The translations under genes and the position numbers were made by a program. From contig JABANP010000004.1 of the NCBI GenBank assembly GCA_013115135.1, forward strand, positions 62,001-126,000: a stretch of 64,000 bases of DNA, in the 5' to 3' direction. This DNA is from Perkinsus olseni. Taxonomy: Eukaryota; Perkinsozoa; Perkinsida; Perkinsidae. The notes beneath the pieces are model-generated. The model saw only the letters and a list, made by a program, of their open reading frames with translations. It did not search any database and was not told where the DNA came from. Below, in pieces: positions 18,325 through 27,998 of this stretch (position 1 is its first letter; the number at the start of each line of letters is the position of its first letter).

Positions 18325-19719
18325 TGCAAGGCTCGAGAGCGGCCTTACCGAACGTGAAAGGAAGAAAAACATGATTTCATAGCGCGATCTATAGGGTGAT
18401 CTCGAACGTATGCGCAAGCCTTGGGCAAGCATACGCGAGCTCGATGACGCGAAGGAGGGTTTGGGGAGTGGTCGATCCTGACGGTATGCGATGGCAGTAA
18501 GAGTGGGTGTAGTGATGTCCTCCAAGTAGTTGGCTGTACCAGTAGAGAGTATTTGGCACTACTGCATAATGCCGGCGTCCGCACCGGAATTCCCGCTGGA
18601 AGTTTCCAGCCGGATGAGGGGGCACTGTCCCGGGGGCAGCGCCTCCACGAACGCTCCCGAAGGAGCATGATTGAGAGGCTCCGATGAGCCATCATATACT
18701 AGAATAGAAAGTTCCTATTCAAGTGTGTGATGGCGGTGTTTCGATTGTAAACAAATGATATACTTGCCCGTCAAAGCCAACCTTACCGCAGCAACTGCCT
18801 GGTAGGCAGTGCCTACTCGAGATCTGCAGCACCATCTCCGCCAAGGGCAACAATAGTGCCACGCGTTCGACGTAGACAGTCGAGGCACGTCGGACAGTCG
18901 AAAGCAAAGGCAGCATTCTCCTGTCCTGTTATAGGCTATAAGAAGACAGGAAGATACAGTCCTCGCTCTCTCTTGCCTTAGGCTAGAACGCAATGAAATT
19001 ATCCGCGCTCTCCATTCGACGATAATGCGGGCATACATCGGAGTATAGCAGTCGGCCCGTTTGCTCGCCATCGCGGCCTAGGGTATTTGCTGCCTGTGAG
19101 GGATTCAATAGCTTCACTTCGGACTGTCTACTCATCAGTTCAATAGACCTCATCCCCAACTAAACCAGTTCTCGCGCTGAACAGTTTTGCATTCTCTTGA
19201 TTGCGCGCTCCGCTCCGGTAATATCTCGGTAACTCTCAGCTTTCCTGGGAAGCTAACGGTGACCTCTCGGGTCCGGGCGGCCGACGTGAGTTGTGCTTCT
19301 GTGTTTGTCTAACACGTCGCAACGACGTCGTCGCTGTGCTGGCGGAATCCGACGTATTCTCGCGCAGGTGTTGCCTCATGTTGTCTGCTAAACGGCCCGT
19401 TGAAAACGTGTGTGCTCCCAAGCTAGTACAGACGGAACCCAAACACCGATTCTCAGCGACGTTTTTCGTGCAGCTTATCCCGGAAATTGGCGTCTTCCTC
19501 GGAGAAATTGTTTTCCTGGTATTGAATTGCCTGTTAGAGGCTTGCCGGTAGATGTGATGACATCAAATCTGCGCAAAGGGTAGCGACACCAACAACAAAT
19601 CGGTGTCCTTACTCGCAGATGTGTCATCCTTTTGCGACAGATTGAATAACGAATCCTATAGAGGTTATGTCGTGAAGACTTGCATACTTTTCTCCTAATT
19701 GAAAGGCCGCCATGTTGGT
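18325..19719. other. No gene recognised
   Basis: Several open frames on both strands lack motifs and overlap each other. Around 18398-18440 a GCATAC-rich segment (CATACG repeated in both orientations) lies 140-180 bp upstream of gene C. No tandem arrays or RNA genes seen. Confidence 0.4.
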
Positions 19720-20140
19720 ACTTGTTGAAGACCCATGACGGGTCACCTATCTGTCGGCACTTCATTATTGGCTCTATTCCGGATGATCGCTTGAAGGCAT
19801 CGTCTGCGAGCAACAATTATTACTATTGGCCTCCTTCATGAGGAGCTTTTTAGCATATCTGTGCTCGAACGCTGCCACAGGCATGCGTATTTTGCTCGGG
19901 CCGAGCTATGGCCGTCAGTCTTCTTTCACTCGGTAATCGGGTTCCAGGAGACCCGTGCGAAGTCGGTATCGGTATTTTCGGCATTACACGTCTGCCAGTT
20001 TTCGATTATCATCCCGGTAAAGCTTTTCATTATAATATGTACCTTCGTCGAACCGTGATTCCTCGCTTGTTGCGTTGTCCGTAGTCCGCCCGATCAACTG
20101 TTTGGCGCACTGGTGGCGCGAAACAAAGATTCCAAAATTC
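19720..20140 (-). repeat. Repeat R2, ~420 bp, inverted copy adjoining pseudogene D
   Basis: Matches 15460-15895 in the opposite orientation, with indels. Homology starts near 19725 (TGTTGAAGACCC) and ends near 20150 (CTCTCCCTAG). Genes B and D are in the same orientation, so the repeat inserted independently or was inverted after the duplication. Confidence 0.65.
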
Positions 20141-20266
20141 CTCTCCCTAGAAAAGTACGAAGCGAGCCAACATGGTTGCTCTTCTTCGCAAGAAGTACTC
20201 CTTAACCAAGGTAATGCGGTACCAACCACTGGATAGGAGACATGATACAGGGATGCGACCTCTCCC

Positions 20267-20951
20267 TCACAAACACTTATCACCCTCCCCAGTAGGAGCA
20301 GATAGAGGCTTCGTCAAGCCTGTGCACTTTGAAAGTGGAGCATTGCACTTATGGGCTACACAATTCCTGCACTTATCACTCAAAGTTCCAGCTGCGAAGC
20401 AAAGGATACCGCAATTCTTGGAAGCGCACGCCCCAAAATCATTGAAACAGTTGGTAGACGGTGAAAATCTAAGCGAAAGGGCGAAAATCTAAGCAAGAGG
20501 GCGAAAATCTAAAGAAGGAGAAAAACTAAAGAGAAAAAGACCTAGTGGAGTACTGACCGTAACCCCCGTCAACCCGAAACCCGACTCAGGTCGCCCTTCG
20601 GGCGACCATCACCTCAAACCCGAAGGCCTAGGGTTATAGGTCATAGGTTATCCGAGAGTCAAAAGCGTAATCCCAATCCTCTCCCGGGCGAGCGAGAAAC
20701 TTCTTTAGAAAATGGCAACTTTCTTTAGAAATATGGTTTTTCCCGAAACAGTTGGCACACTCAGAGGAGATCTGACACGGCCCCTCGAGGCATGGCGCGA
20801 TGGCGGAAGTGTCCAACTTGGCCGCGAGGCTACATTTGTAGAGAAAGTTGGGGAACAACTTGCCAGTGATCTTCTCCTTCTCGGCCTCGTTACAAGTACC
20901 ATCAACAACCACGAAAAGGGTCATCAGGAAGTAGTTGGCGAAGAAGCGCAT
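20267..20951 (-). pseudogene. Cysteine-rich family member D, split by a 290-bp insertion
   Basis: The 5' part (20951 down to about 20745) encodes the signal peptide and the first six cysteines, nearly identical to B. The 3' part (20454 down to a TGA at 20267-20269) encodes the last eight cysteines with the C-x-x-C and CTGL motifs intact. Between them lies a 290-bp insertion flanked by an 11-bp direct repeat. Outside the insertion I see no other lesion, so inactivation is recent. Reading through the insert, the frame stops at 20634 and gives a truncated product with an unrelated tail. Confidence 0.8.
20455..20744 (+). mobile_element. 290-bp non-autonomous insertion with 11-bp target duplication
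   Basis: Bounded by GAAACAGTTGG at 20444-20454 and 20745-20755; paralogue B has a single copy of this site. The left part holds three imperfect repeats of GGGCGAAAATCTAAG. The right end has two copies of a ~20-bp unit containing CTTTAGAAA and finishes ATGGTTTTTCCC. The right 140 bp recur at 27110-27251 with the same right terminus and a missing left part, as expected for 5'-truncated copies of a target-primed (SINE-like) element. No tRNA-type promoter boxes recognised. Confidence 0.75.
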
Positions 20952-21204
20952 TTGCAGGTCGAGGGATGCGAAAGGGGTGGATCGAAGAACAGAACTCCTG
21001 AGTCAGACTCTGAAACACCCATAGCGAAGATCTCATTGGTTTTCACCCCTGTGAAAGGCCTGAGCAGATTCAGAGTATCTAGATGATACTTCGAGCCTCC
21101 AAGAGTAGATATCATTCAATCATGGAGAGCTTCCCTTCGTAACAGGGTGGCGTTTGCTCTACCTGCTCGAAACAGCCAAGTTAACTGAGTCACAGCTCAG
21201 AAAG

Positions 21205-21397
21205 TGATGTGCACTATAGTGACAACTACCTTCATTGCTGCAACGTACCTACCTTGCTCTTTGTGCGCCTTTGTGTTACGCTCCGTCTATGTTTATGCGT
21301 GCAGAGTAGTCTGGGCAATAGCTCTTTCATAAGATCCATCTCACAAGCTTCCTTTGGCCTTGTGTTACACGTATGAGTAAGAAGACTACAACACTTT
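21205..21397 (+). repeat. Dispersed repeat R1, copy 4, left part
   Basis: Diverged sequence similar to the inverted copy near gene A, starting with the palindromic CACTATAGTG segment. Interrupted at 21397 by LTR element 2; the repeat resumes at 26614. Confidence 0.5.
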
Positions 21398-21566
21398 TGT
21401 TAGTAGTAACACCCGCACTGGTTGACTCAACAACACCTGGGATGGACATAGGATTGAGTATAATGGGAATTAAAGCTTCTTCTTCTATCCATTTCAGCCG
21501 ATGGGCTGCAACCGTTTCATGCAGCGAATATTGGGCGAGCGAGATTCGTGCGTACGCGCGCGAACA
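21398..21566 (-). repeat. 3' LTR of element 2 (169 bp)
   Basis: Identical by eye to 26440-26608. Confidence 0.92.
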
Positions 21567-21612
21567 CGCCCTCCCCAGATAGCTAGTAATAGTGTTACAG
21601 ATACTAATAGTG

Positions 21613-22179
21613 TTACACAGTAATAAGAGGTGGATTGTCATTGAATGCATATCGGGGTAGCACTTCATCAGTCAGCTTCTTGAGCTTGTCAGTAGAGCGC
21701 CACACACCGTCGTCCAACATAGCACGATTACCGTCAATCTCGACGATAACTCTCCTTGTAGGAATCCAAGGCGTGGTGGCCTTCGGGTGAGGTTCGGTAC
21801 TATGTACAAGTACACTGTCACCAACTTGTAGTGGAGGTCCTGCAGCAGTCTTGTTGGCCATCGCTTTGAGTGTGCGTTCACGACACTCCTTCTTGTACTT
21901 GCGCCAGATATTCCACTTGTCATCAGGGAGCTTGCACTTCTCACTGGTGTCGAACGGTGATGTACCAGAACCGTCGATTACCATGTCTAGTGGTGAGAGT
22001 CCATGAGCGAGTAGGTTGGCGCTGGAGTTGATCTCGTAGGCCGAACGTGAGACAGCTTCGAACCAGGTCTTCTCGTCAACGAAAGCAGTCGTCAGAAAAG
22101 ATCTTCTTAGCCGCTGATTGAGTAGTCGATGTCGGGCTTCTACATGGCCATTGAGCCACGATGCATTAAACCGGTACAT
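21613..22179 (-). CDS. Integrase C-terminal part of element 2, in a shifted frame
   Basis: 188 residues overlapping the end of the main frame by 14 bp. It begins near the integrase segment NGHVEARHR, which contains the third catalytic residue, and continues with the C-terminal DNA-binding region (KVGD-like VGDSVLVHS). A one-base shift in the middle of the catalytic core is not where programmed frameshifts occur, so I read it as an inactivating indel or a sequencing error. Element 1 has no such break at the corresponding place. Confidence 0.75.
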   Translation of the reverse strand: MYRFNASWLNGHVEARHRLLNQRLRRSFLTTAFVDEKTWFEAVSRSAYEINSSANLLAHGLSPLDMVIDGSGTSPFDTSEKCKLPDDKWNIWRKYKKECRERTLKAMANKTAAGPPLQVGDSVLVHSTEPHPKATTPWIPTRRVIVEIDGNRAMLDDGVWRSTDKLKKLTDEVLPRYAFNDNPPLITV

Positions 22180-25100
22180 GGTCGAATTGAACAGAAGGCA
22201 TAGACTTGGAGGCCGACTTGATGATGCTTGCGTTGTCAGTCAGAATCTTCTGTAGTGGATAATGATAGAGTCGATGTGGAAGGTTGGCCGCCCTTTGTAT
22301 GTCGATGGCCGTCGGTGCATTAACCGTAGGGTAACATAAGAGGAGGTTAGTAAGTTGGCATACCAGATTGATGGAGTAGAACTTACCACTCGAACCGCTA
22401 GTAGTGACATAGGGTCCAAGTACATCCAAGCTGGCCATCTGGAATGGACGATCAGGGATAACCACATCGTTAGGGGTGGGGTTCTTGGGTAGTCGGTCAC
22501 CAGGGCTGGTCTTGACGAGAGCGCAGGTGACGCAACTTCTTGAGGCCTTCTTGGCAGCGTCGTCAAAGTCGATATTAGTTGATCTTGGGTCGAAATAACA
22601 CTTGAGGATAGCAGTGATCTCAGGGGCACCAGTATGCTTGAGGGAGTGACAGAACTCAGCACACTTGTAGAGAAAGTCCCCGTCAGCCAGTTGACGTCTA
22701 CCATCGTCACTTAAGGGCAGAGATCTGTAGATGGCCAACATGTCAGATGGTAGTTGAACAATGTCGAAGTAAGGTGGTCGTTGTAGTGGTGGTAGTGGAG
22801 TAGTGGGAACTCGTAGTGGTTGCTCGAGCCTTCGTCTCTTGTCACTGTCGTTGATGTCATTGTCCTCGTCCTCGTCACCACGCTTGCGTATGATCCTAGC
22901 AACATGAACGGTGTCCGTGTCCAAGGCGTCGTCGTCAGCAATGGTGTCGAGGCAAATACCATCAATGGAGTCACGATACTGAACCACGTCCGTGTAGAGT
23001 TCAAACCTTGTACCAGCATCTGCAGGATTATCAGCGGAGGCCACGTAGTGTATGTCGAACTGACGTTTTCCCATGAGGTAGTGGATGAGGTCGATGGTCC
23101 GTTGCAGTAAAGTGGCCTGCTTACCAGACGTAGAAACCTTACCGGAGGCTAGGGCGGCATTGGCAGTACGATTGTCGCCGTAGAGAATGATCTTGGAGAA
23201 CTGCTTGTTGGTGTCGAGCTCGAAGGAGACAAGAGTGGATAGAGCGTAGTAAGCAGTGGTGAGCTCCTTGACGTTGATGTGTAGGGCTCGCTCTTGAGTA
23301 GACCATCTCCATTGCTTCCTGAATATAACCTTGTCGTTCTGAGTGGCCACCATAGCTCCAAGTAGCTCAGAGGAGTCGAACCAAACCTGAATAGGAGATT
23401 GATGATCGATGTAGCGATGAGTTGGAGTTGGTGGGCTGGCCTTCAGTAGTTGTTGCCATCTTCTCAGCAGGTCGAGTGCTTTGTCATCAATCTTGTCGCT
23501 CCACTTGTGCTCGTTAACAGCTCTTAGTCTGGAGACGAGTGCAGTGAGACAGTTCTTGATGATGAGGATGTGCCATGGTAGTAGATCCCAGGCTTGCCAC
23601 AGAATGTTGAGCAGCGAAAGGGCCTTCTGATAGGATACCGGACCAGAGAGGTCGAAGTCGATGGCGTCCTTGTACTTATAAGTGGGCAGGAGTAGTGAGT
23701 TACCATCATCACAAAGTTCATGTCCAAGGACTAGTAGACCATTAGCGTCAGGGCCGTTGAGGTCTTCAGTGGTGAGGTGCATACCATAGCTTGCAAAGTG
23801 GGCCTTCACCTTGTCGATGTCTTCGGGCTGGCCACCAAGGTAGAGGAAGTCGTCCATGTAGCTCACAAGTAGTCCAGGGCAAGTACCGAGACGTTGTAGT
23901 TCCCCGATAGCATGCGCGATGATGATCTCGAGAACCTGGGGATTGGTAGAGTTGCCATCGCTCATGTAGGTGTAAGTCCAGTTCTTGCCCTTGTAGTTGA
24001 TCTGGCTGAGAAGTTGGACATTACGACCGAGCTTGATGGATCTGTAGGCATCTCGAATATCCATGGAGTGAGCAGTAGCAGAGGACCTGTACTTGTGGAT
24101 GATGCGAGGAATCTTGGTTTGGCAGTCCTTGATCGGGAACTTCTTGCTGGCCTTCTTAAGCAAGTCGTTGGTCTTGATGGTAGGCTGGATTGGTCTGACC
24201 CTTTTACGTCCAGCACGTGGATACCAGTTAGTGGTGTAGTTGTTGATGTCACCGATACCGGTAGGTTGTAGTTTGCCTTCGCTGATCAGAGCGTCAATGC
24301 GTTGTTCTGCTTGTTGACGTTCATCAGTAGAGGCTTTGATGAGGAAGTAGTGAGTAGCTGGGACAGGTTGTGGTTGATTGTCCAGAGCCAGTTGCAGCAG
24401 TTGGTCGCTGTAGTCAACGAAGTACTCCTTGTTACCATCCTTGTTGCTAAGGATACCAATGGTACACCATTCGTTGTTGTAGATGGTCTCCTGTAGTTGG
24501 TAACCTTCGGGTGGTTGGGGAAATATAGGCGGTGTATCACCTAACGAGTCGACGTCGTAGAGGATGTCGGCGTCAGTAGTTGGTTTGGAGGCCTTGCCTT
24601 TGAGAGCGGCGACGTGATGGCCTTCGTGAGTGTCATCTGATGGTGCCGTTGAGGAGGTAGGCGTAGATGGTTCAGACGATGTAGTTGAGATCGTTGAGTC
24701 GGATGTTGACTGCTTGGGACCTTTAGAAGTGGTCGATGTTGGGCCAGTGTATAGCTTCGACAACGATGAACCGACCGGGCTCGTTGATAGTGCCGAAGAC
24801 GAGGGGGTGATGGCCGATGACCGATACTTGTGGAGTGAGTGAGAACTACAGAGGAACCTTGAAGCTTGAACAAGTGAACCGTTGACATTGAGGAGTAGAC
24901 CGTCGGCGTTGAAGGACAGGGTGTCCATACCGAGTAGTCCGTCAGAGTGTAGTAGTAGTCCGTCGTTGATGATGGACGGTGACCATGTGAAGGTTGAGGC
25001 TTCACAGTTTTCATCACAGATGGGGAAGTTGATCTTGAGTTGGTAGAGTGAACTCATAGACCGTGGTGATGTTGCAGTGTCGAAAGAAGTCTTGCAGGGT

Positions 25101-26440
25101 ATGAGTTGGCCATCAGGATAGTGCTGTAGTAGGGCCGTCGCTAGTCGCCATGATATAACAGACCTTGAGCAGCCAGTATCAGCAACGATGGAGAACTCAT
25201 GATCAGCGCAGAAGGCAGATCTTAGGACCATGTCGGCGCCAGGCTTGAGGTGGTAGTCATCCTTGCAGTGTAGTAGAGGGCGAGCTACCTCATCATGCTT
25301 GTACTTGCATTTATCGGCGAGGCGACACTGCTTGCGAGCCGTCCAAGCCAGGCATATACCTTGTTCACGGCAGAGTTTGATAGTCTCTGGGTCTTCAACC
25401 CTAGGTTGCTTGGGAATAGGAGCCTTAGGAGTCGTGGTAGTAGAAGCCGGAGTGGACTTGCTTGAATTGGGAGTGTTGATGTAGAGCTTGGGGTTGCAGC
25501 GGATGTGACTGCGGAGAGCTTGAGTTAGATGCTGGACGTCGTCGATGGCCGAGTAGTTCTCGTCTGCTGTCTTCCTCAGAGTGGAGTTGAGGCCTTCACG
25601 ATAGTGTAGGTTGACTTGACTTGGCTGGAGATGAAGGCCAACACTTGAACACATAGCGACAGCAGATTCGATCCGGTCGAGGTAGTCGTAGACGTCAGTA
25701 TCACCGGTGGCCATCTTGACCTCGGAGAAGTACCTCATGACTTCAGCATGTGAGTTCGACAGAGAGTACTTCTGCTGAAGGTAACATAGTGACAGCGATA
25801 GGGTCAAAACGTAGTCCTTCAAGTAGAGGGCAGGATCCATGGTGGTCTCCAAGTGGATCTGTAGTTTCCGCTTGACCGATTGGTTGAGACAGTTGGATAG
25901 ATAGACATAAGATAGTCGAGGACCAAGAGCCGTCTGCTTCGCTTCACAGCGAATAAGACTCAGGAAGTAGTTGATGCTCCTGTTGTCGGCGTTTCCCTTG
26001 TACTGCTGGTTGTCGGGGCACTTGAGATGGGAAACAGCATTGATGGCCTTGGTAGTGTCAAGTGACTTCTCACCCTCAAAGTTAGAGGTTAAGTCGCACC
26101 AGTAGGCGACGTTGGTGATGTCGTTGTCAGAAGGGTGTTGTTGGGCTTGCACTGAAGAGGTTTGGGGCACTCCTTGAGGTGGGTGAAGAACAGGAATAGC
26201 AGAGGGGGTAACCTGTTGTGGGTGTACCGTGGTAGTTGGCCTTCGTGAATGGCTTGCAGCTTGAGAGTTGGGGCCTTCGGCGTCAACGTAGGTGAAGAAG
26301 GTACGTCTCAGATAGACCTTCTTGCTAAGGGGTTGGCCTTCCATAGCAGTCTCCAACTCAGCGGCAGATAACCACAGTAGTAGAGGGGCTTCAGTGATGC
26401 CGAGGACTTCAAGGAGTTCAGCCAGCGGGTTCTCCACCAT
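22166..26440 (-). CDS. Gag-Pol of LTR element 2, ending prematurely inside integrase
   Basis: The frame is open from 26491 (ATG in the LTR); the junction ATG at 26440 is the preferred start because it corresponds to that of element 1. Numbered from 26491: a Gag CCCH finger with the exact C-x8-C-x5-C-x3-H spacing; protease Asp438-Thr-Gly; RT YMDD at 878-881; RNase H with a WFDSS motif and NPADAGTR; integrase zinc region, Asp1356 and Asp1419. The frame then stops at 22166, before the catalytic glutamate. The rest of integrase is in the frame one base later (21613-22179). Gag is Ser/Thr/Pro-rich around residues 560-660. Confidence 0.88.
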   Translation of the reverse strand: MVENPLAELLEVLGITEAPLLLWLSAAELETAMEGQPLSKKVYLRRTFFTYVDAEGPNSQAASHSRRPTTTVHPQQVTPSAIPVLHPPQGVPQTSSVQAQQHPSDNDITNVAYWCDLTSNFEGEKSLDTTKAINAVSHLKCPDNQQYKGNADNRSINYFLSLIRCEAKQTALGPRLSYVYLSNCLNQSVKRKLQIHLETTMDPALYLKDYVLTLSLSLCYLQQKYSLSNSHAEVMRYFSEVKMATGDTDVYDYLDRIESAVAMCSSVGLHLQPSQVNLHYREGLNSTLRKTADENYSAIDDVQHLTQALRSHIRCNPKLYINTPNSSKSTPASTTTTPKAPIPKQPRVEDPETIKLCREQGICLAWTARKQCRLADKCKYKHDEVARPLLHCKDDYHLKPGADMVLRSAFCADHEFSIVADTGCSRSVISWRLATALLQHYPDGQLIPCKTSFDTATSPRSMSSLYQLKINFPICDENCEASTFTWSPSIINDGLLLHSDGLLGMDTLSFNADGLLLNVNGSLVQASRFLCSSHSLHKYRSSAITPSSSALSTSPVGSSLSKLYTGPTSTTSKGPKQSTSDSTISTTSSEPSTPTSSTAPSDDTHEGHHVAALKGKASKPTTDADILYDVDSLGDTPPIFPQPPEGYQLQETIYNNEWCTIGILSNKDGNKEYFVDYSDQLLQLALDNQPQPVPATHYFLIKASTDERQQAEQRIDALISEGKLQPTGIGDINNYTTNWYPRAGRKRVRPIQPTIKTNDLLKKASKKFPIKDCQTKIPRIIHKYRSSATAHSMDIRDAYRSIKLGRNVQLLSQINYKGKNWTYTYMSDGNSTNPQVLEIIIAHAIGELQRLGTCPGLLVSYMDDFLYLGGQPEDIDKVKAHFASYGMHLTTEDLNGPDANGLLVLGHELCDDGNSLLLPTYKYKDAIDFDLSGPVSYQKALSLLNILWQAWDLLPWHILIIKNCLTALVSRLRAVNEHKWSDKIDDKALDLLRRWQQLLKASPPTPTHRYIDHQSPIQVWFDSSELLGAMVATQNDKVIFRKQWRWSTQERALHINVKELTTAYYALSTLVSFELDTNKQFSKIILYGDNRTANAALASGKVSTSGKQATLLQRTIDLIHYLMGKRQFDIHYVASADNPADAGTRFELYTDVVQYRDSIDGICLDTIADDDALDTDTVHVARIIRKRGDEDEDNDINDSDKRRRLEQPLRVPTTPLPPLQRPPYFDIVQLPSDMLAIYRSLPLSDDGRRQLADGDFLYKCAEFCHSLKHTGAPEITAILKCYFDPRSTNIDFDDAAKKASRSCVTCALVKTSPGDRLPKNPTPNDVVIPDRPFQMASLDVLGPYVTTSGSSGKFYSINLVCQLTNLLLCYPTVNAPTAIDIQRAANLPHRLYHYPLQKILTDNASIIKSASKSMPSVQFDHVPV

Positions 26441-26608
26441 GTTAGTAGTAACACCCGCACTGGTTGACTCAACAACACCTGGGATGGACATAGGATTGAG
26501 TATAATGGGAATTAAAGCTTCTTCTTCTATCCATTTCAGCCGATGGGCTGCAACCGTTTCATGCAGCGAATATTGGGCGAGCGAGATTCGTGCGTACGCG
26601 CGCGAACA
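26440..26608 (-). repeat. 5' LTR of element 2 (169 bp)
   Basis: Identical by eye to 21398-21566. As in element 1, its last base starts the ATG of gag-pol. Confidence 0.92.
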
Positions 26609-27075
26609 ACTTTGCTCGTGGTACGTACGTTCGTCTTAGTGAACACGTGCGTTCCTCGTCATGCTATGGAACATACGTTCACCATAAATCCGCAACTAGA
26701 GCAGTTTTCTCCGAACTCCTCCCGAGTCCGGTTTTACCTTTCTTTGAGCCCCGTCTCAAATAGCCACACTGTACTGAGTTACAGTGCAGTAGTGGTAGCA
26801 GCTCCTTGTTCTCGGAGACCACTTTGGCTTGAACTTCCACTCCGGTACTTACCACTTACCATCTTCATGAAAGTCGAGCCCAAACCCTGATTGTGCGACG
26901 AACTCTCCGTCATCAACATGTTCGGTTCGCTGTCAAGTTGCTATAACACTTAGAGGCATGCTTATTATCTATCTTCGGCTGCTTCTCGTTCGATAAGGAG
27001 ACTTCTACTGGTAATCTTCATACAACTCCGGCTGCAGAGGTGTACAAGTCGACAATGGCAAACCGCCTAGGTGGG
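26609..27075 (+). repeat. Dispersed repeat R1, copy 4, right part
   Basis: Continues after element 2 and includes 26744-27070, nearly identical to copy 1 at the left edge of the window. The element therefore inserted into R1. Confidence 0.7.
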
Positions 27076-27109
27076 TAACGCGCCGGTTTCGCCAGAAACA
27101 AAAACACGG

Positions 27110-27251
27110 GCGACCATCACCTCAAACCCGAAGGCCTAGGGTTATAGGTCATAGGTTATCCGAGAGTCAAAAGCGTAATCCCAATCCTCTCCCGGGCGAG
27201 CGAGAAACTTCTTTAGAAAATGGCAACTTTCTTTAGAAATATGGTTTTTCC
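27110..27251 (+). repeat. Truncated copy of the 290-bp insertion element
   Basis: Identical by eye to 20603-20744 and with exactly the same right terminus (GGTTTTTCCC). The left 150 bp are missing. It is followed by degenerate repeats of TTGCCCC (27252-27330). No target duplication found. Confidence 0.7.
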
Positions 27252-27394
27252 CTTGCCCCGAGGTTACTCTTGCCCCCCCGAGAATTCTCTTTTTGCCCCA
27301 AGATTTCTCCACGTTGCCCCGCTGGGTGAATGAGTCTAGTAAGTGTTGTTTTCATCTGTGGTCAAGGACCACCCCCTTCGTGAGAGACTCAAGG

Positions 27395-27621
27395 CTGATA
27401 TGGGGGGATAAGCAACGATAGAGCCGAAGCAATTCGGGAGCGTGAGCGTGAGATTCTCGCTCAGAACATACCAATTACTATCAGATCGCGCTCATATCGT
27501 GATCCACTTCCGACAGATGAGTCATCTGTTCGTTTATCAACTGATGTGGATCCCATGGATTTCGACTGGTATTGGTGTAATACTTTGGCGGCCAACGTTT
27601 GGCCTATGCCCGATGGCTGAC
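27395..27621 (+). other. Possible terminal exon or gene fragment, unknown
   Basis: An open stretch of about 65 codons, preceded by an AG acceptor-like site (near 27421), ends at TGA 27619-27621. It starts with alternating Arg-Glu and continues into a DVDPMDFDWYWC segment. The acidic/aromatic end looks protein-like, but nothing else supports a gene. It could be a fragment of a retrotransposon gag. Confidence 0.2.
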
Positions 27622-27906
27622 TAGGTCGGAAATAGCTCGTTTGTACTCATCAGTAACTGTGAAGGGATTCCAGTTGAATCACCCAACTCGCTGGAGTCGA
27701 ATGACTTCATTTAACTCACGACACAAGCCACTAGCAGTGACTTACAGCTAAGCACCAGTGCCACATAAGCGACGGATTGAGTGCACTGTAGTCAACACAA
27801 AGCGAAAAGATCAAGACGGTGCCACTGCACAGAGTAGCGCATCATGCACTAGTAATTGGCTCAAGAACGATCGATATAGGACCATTCGCCGTAGTGTAAG
27901 CGATTG

Positions 27907-27998
27907 TACAGGGTGCCGACTTAAAAAGGGCAGACCCCTCATGAATTGTTCGTGCGAACGAGTTGAGGGGTCTGCCCTTTTTAAGTCGGCACCCTGTA
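27907..27998. repeat. Perfect 35-bp inverted repeat with 22-bp spacer
   Basis: Arms 27907-27941 and 27964-27998 are exact reverse complements. The spacer contains a smaller near-palindrome (GTTCGTGCGAAC). RNA from either strand would fold into a long hairpin. Not inside a recognised gene. Confidence 0.85.

Larger units (their letters stand above)
21398..26608 (-). mobile_element. LTR element 2: complete LTR retrotransposon, 5211 bp
   Basis: Identical 169-bp LTRs (21398-21566 and 26440-26608), TG...CA termini, 5-bp target duplication ACTTT (21393-21397 and 26609-26613). Minus-strand coding. A purine tract (TCTGGGGAGGGCG, 21567-21579) adjoins the 3' LTR and resembles that of element 1. The primer-binding candidate is the same 13 bases, TGGTGGAGAACCC, directly abutting the LTR, so elements 1 and 2 belong to one lineage although their proteins differ greatly. 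Confidence 0.93.
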
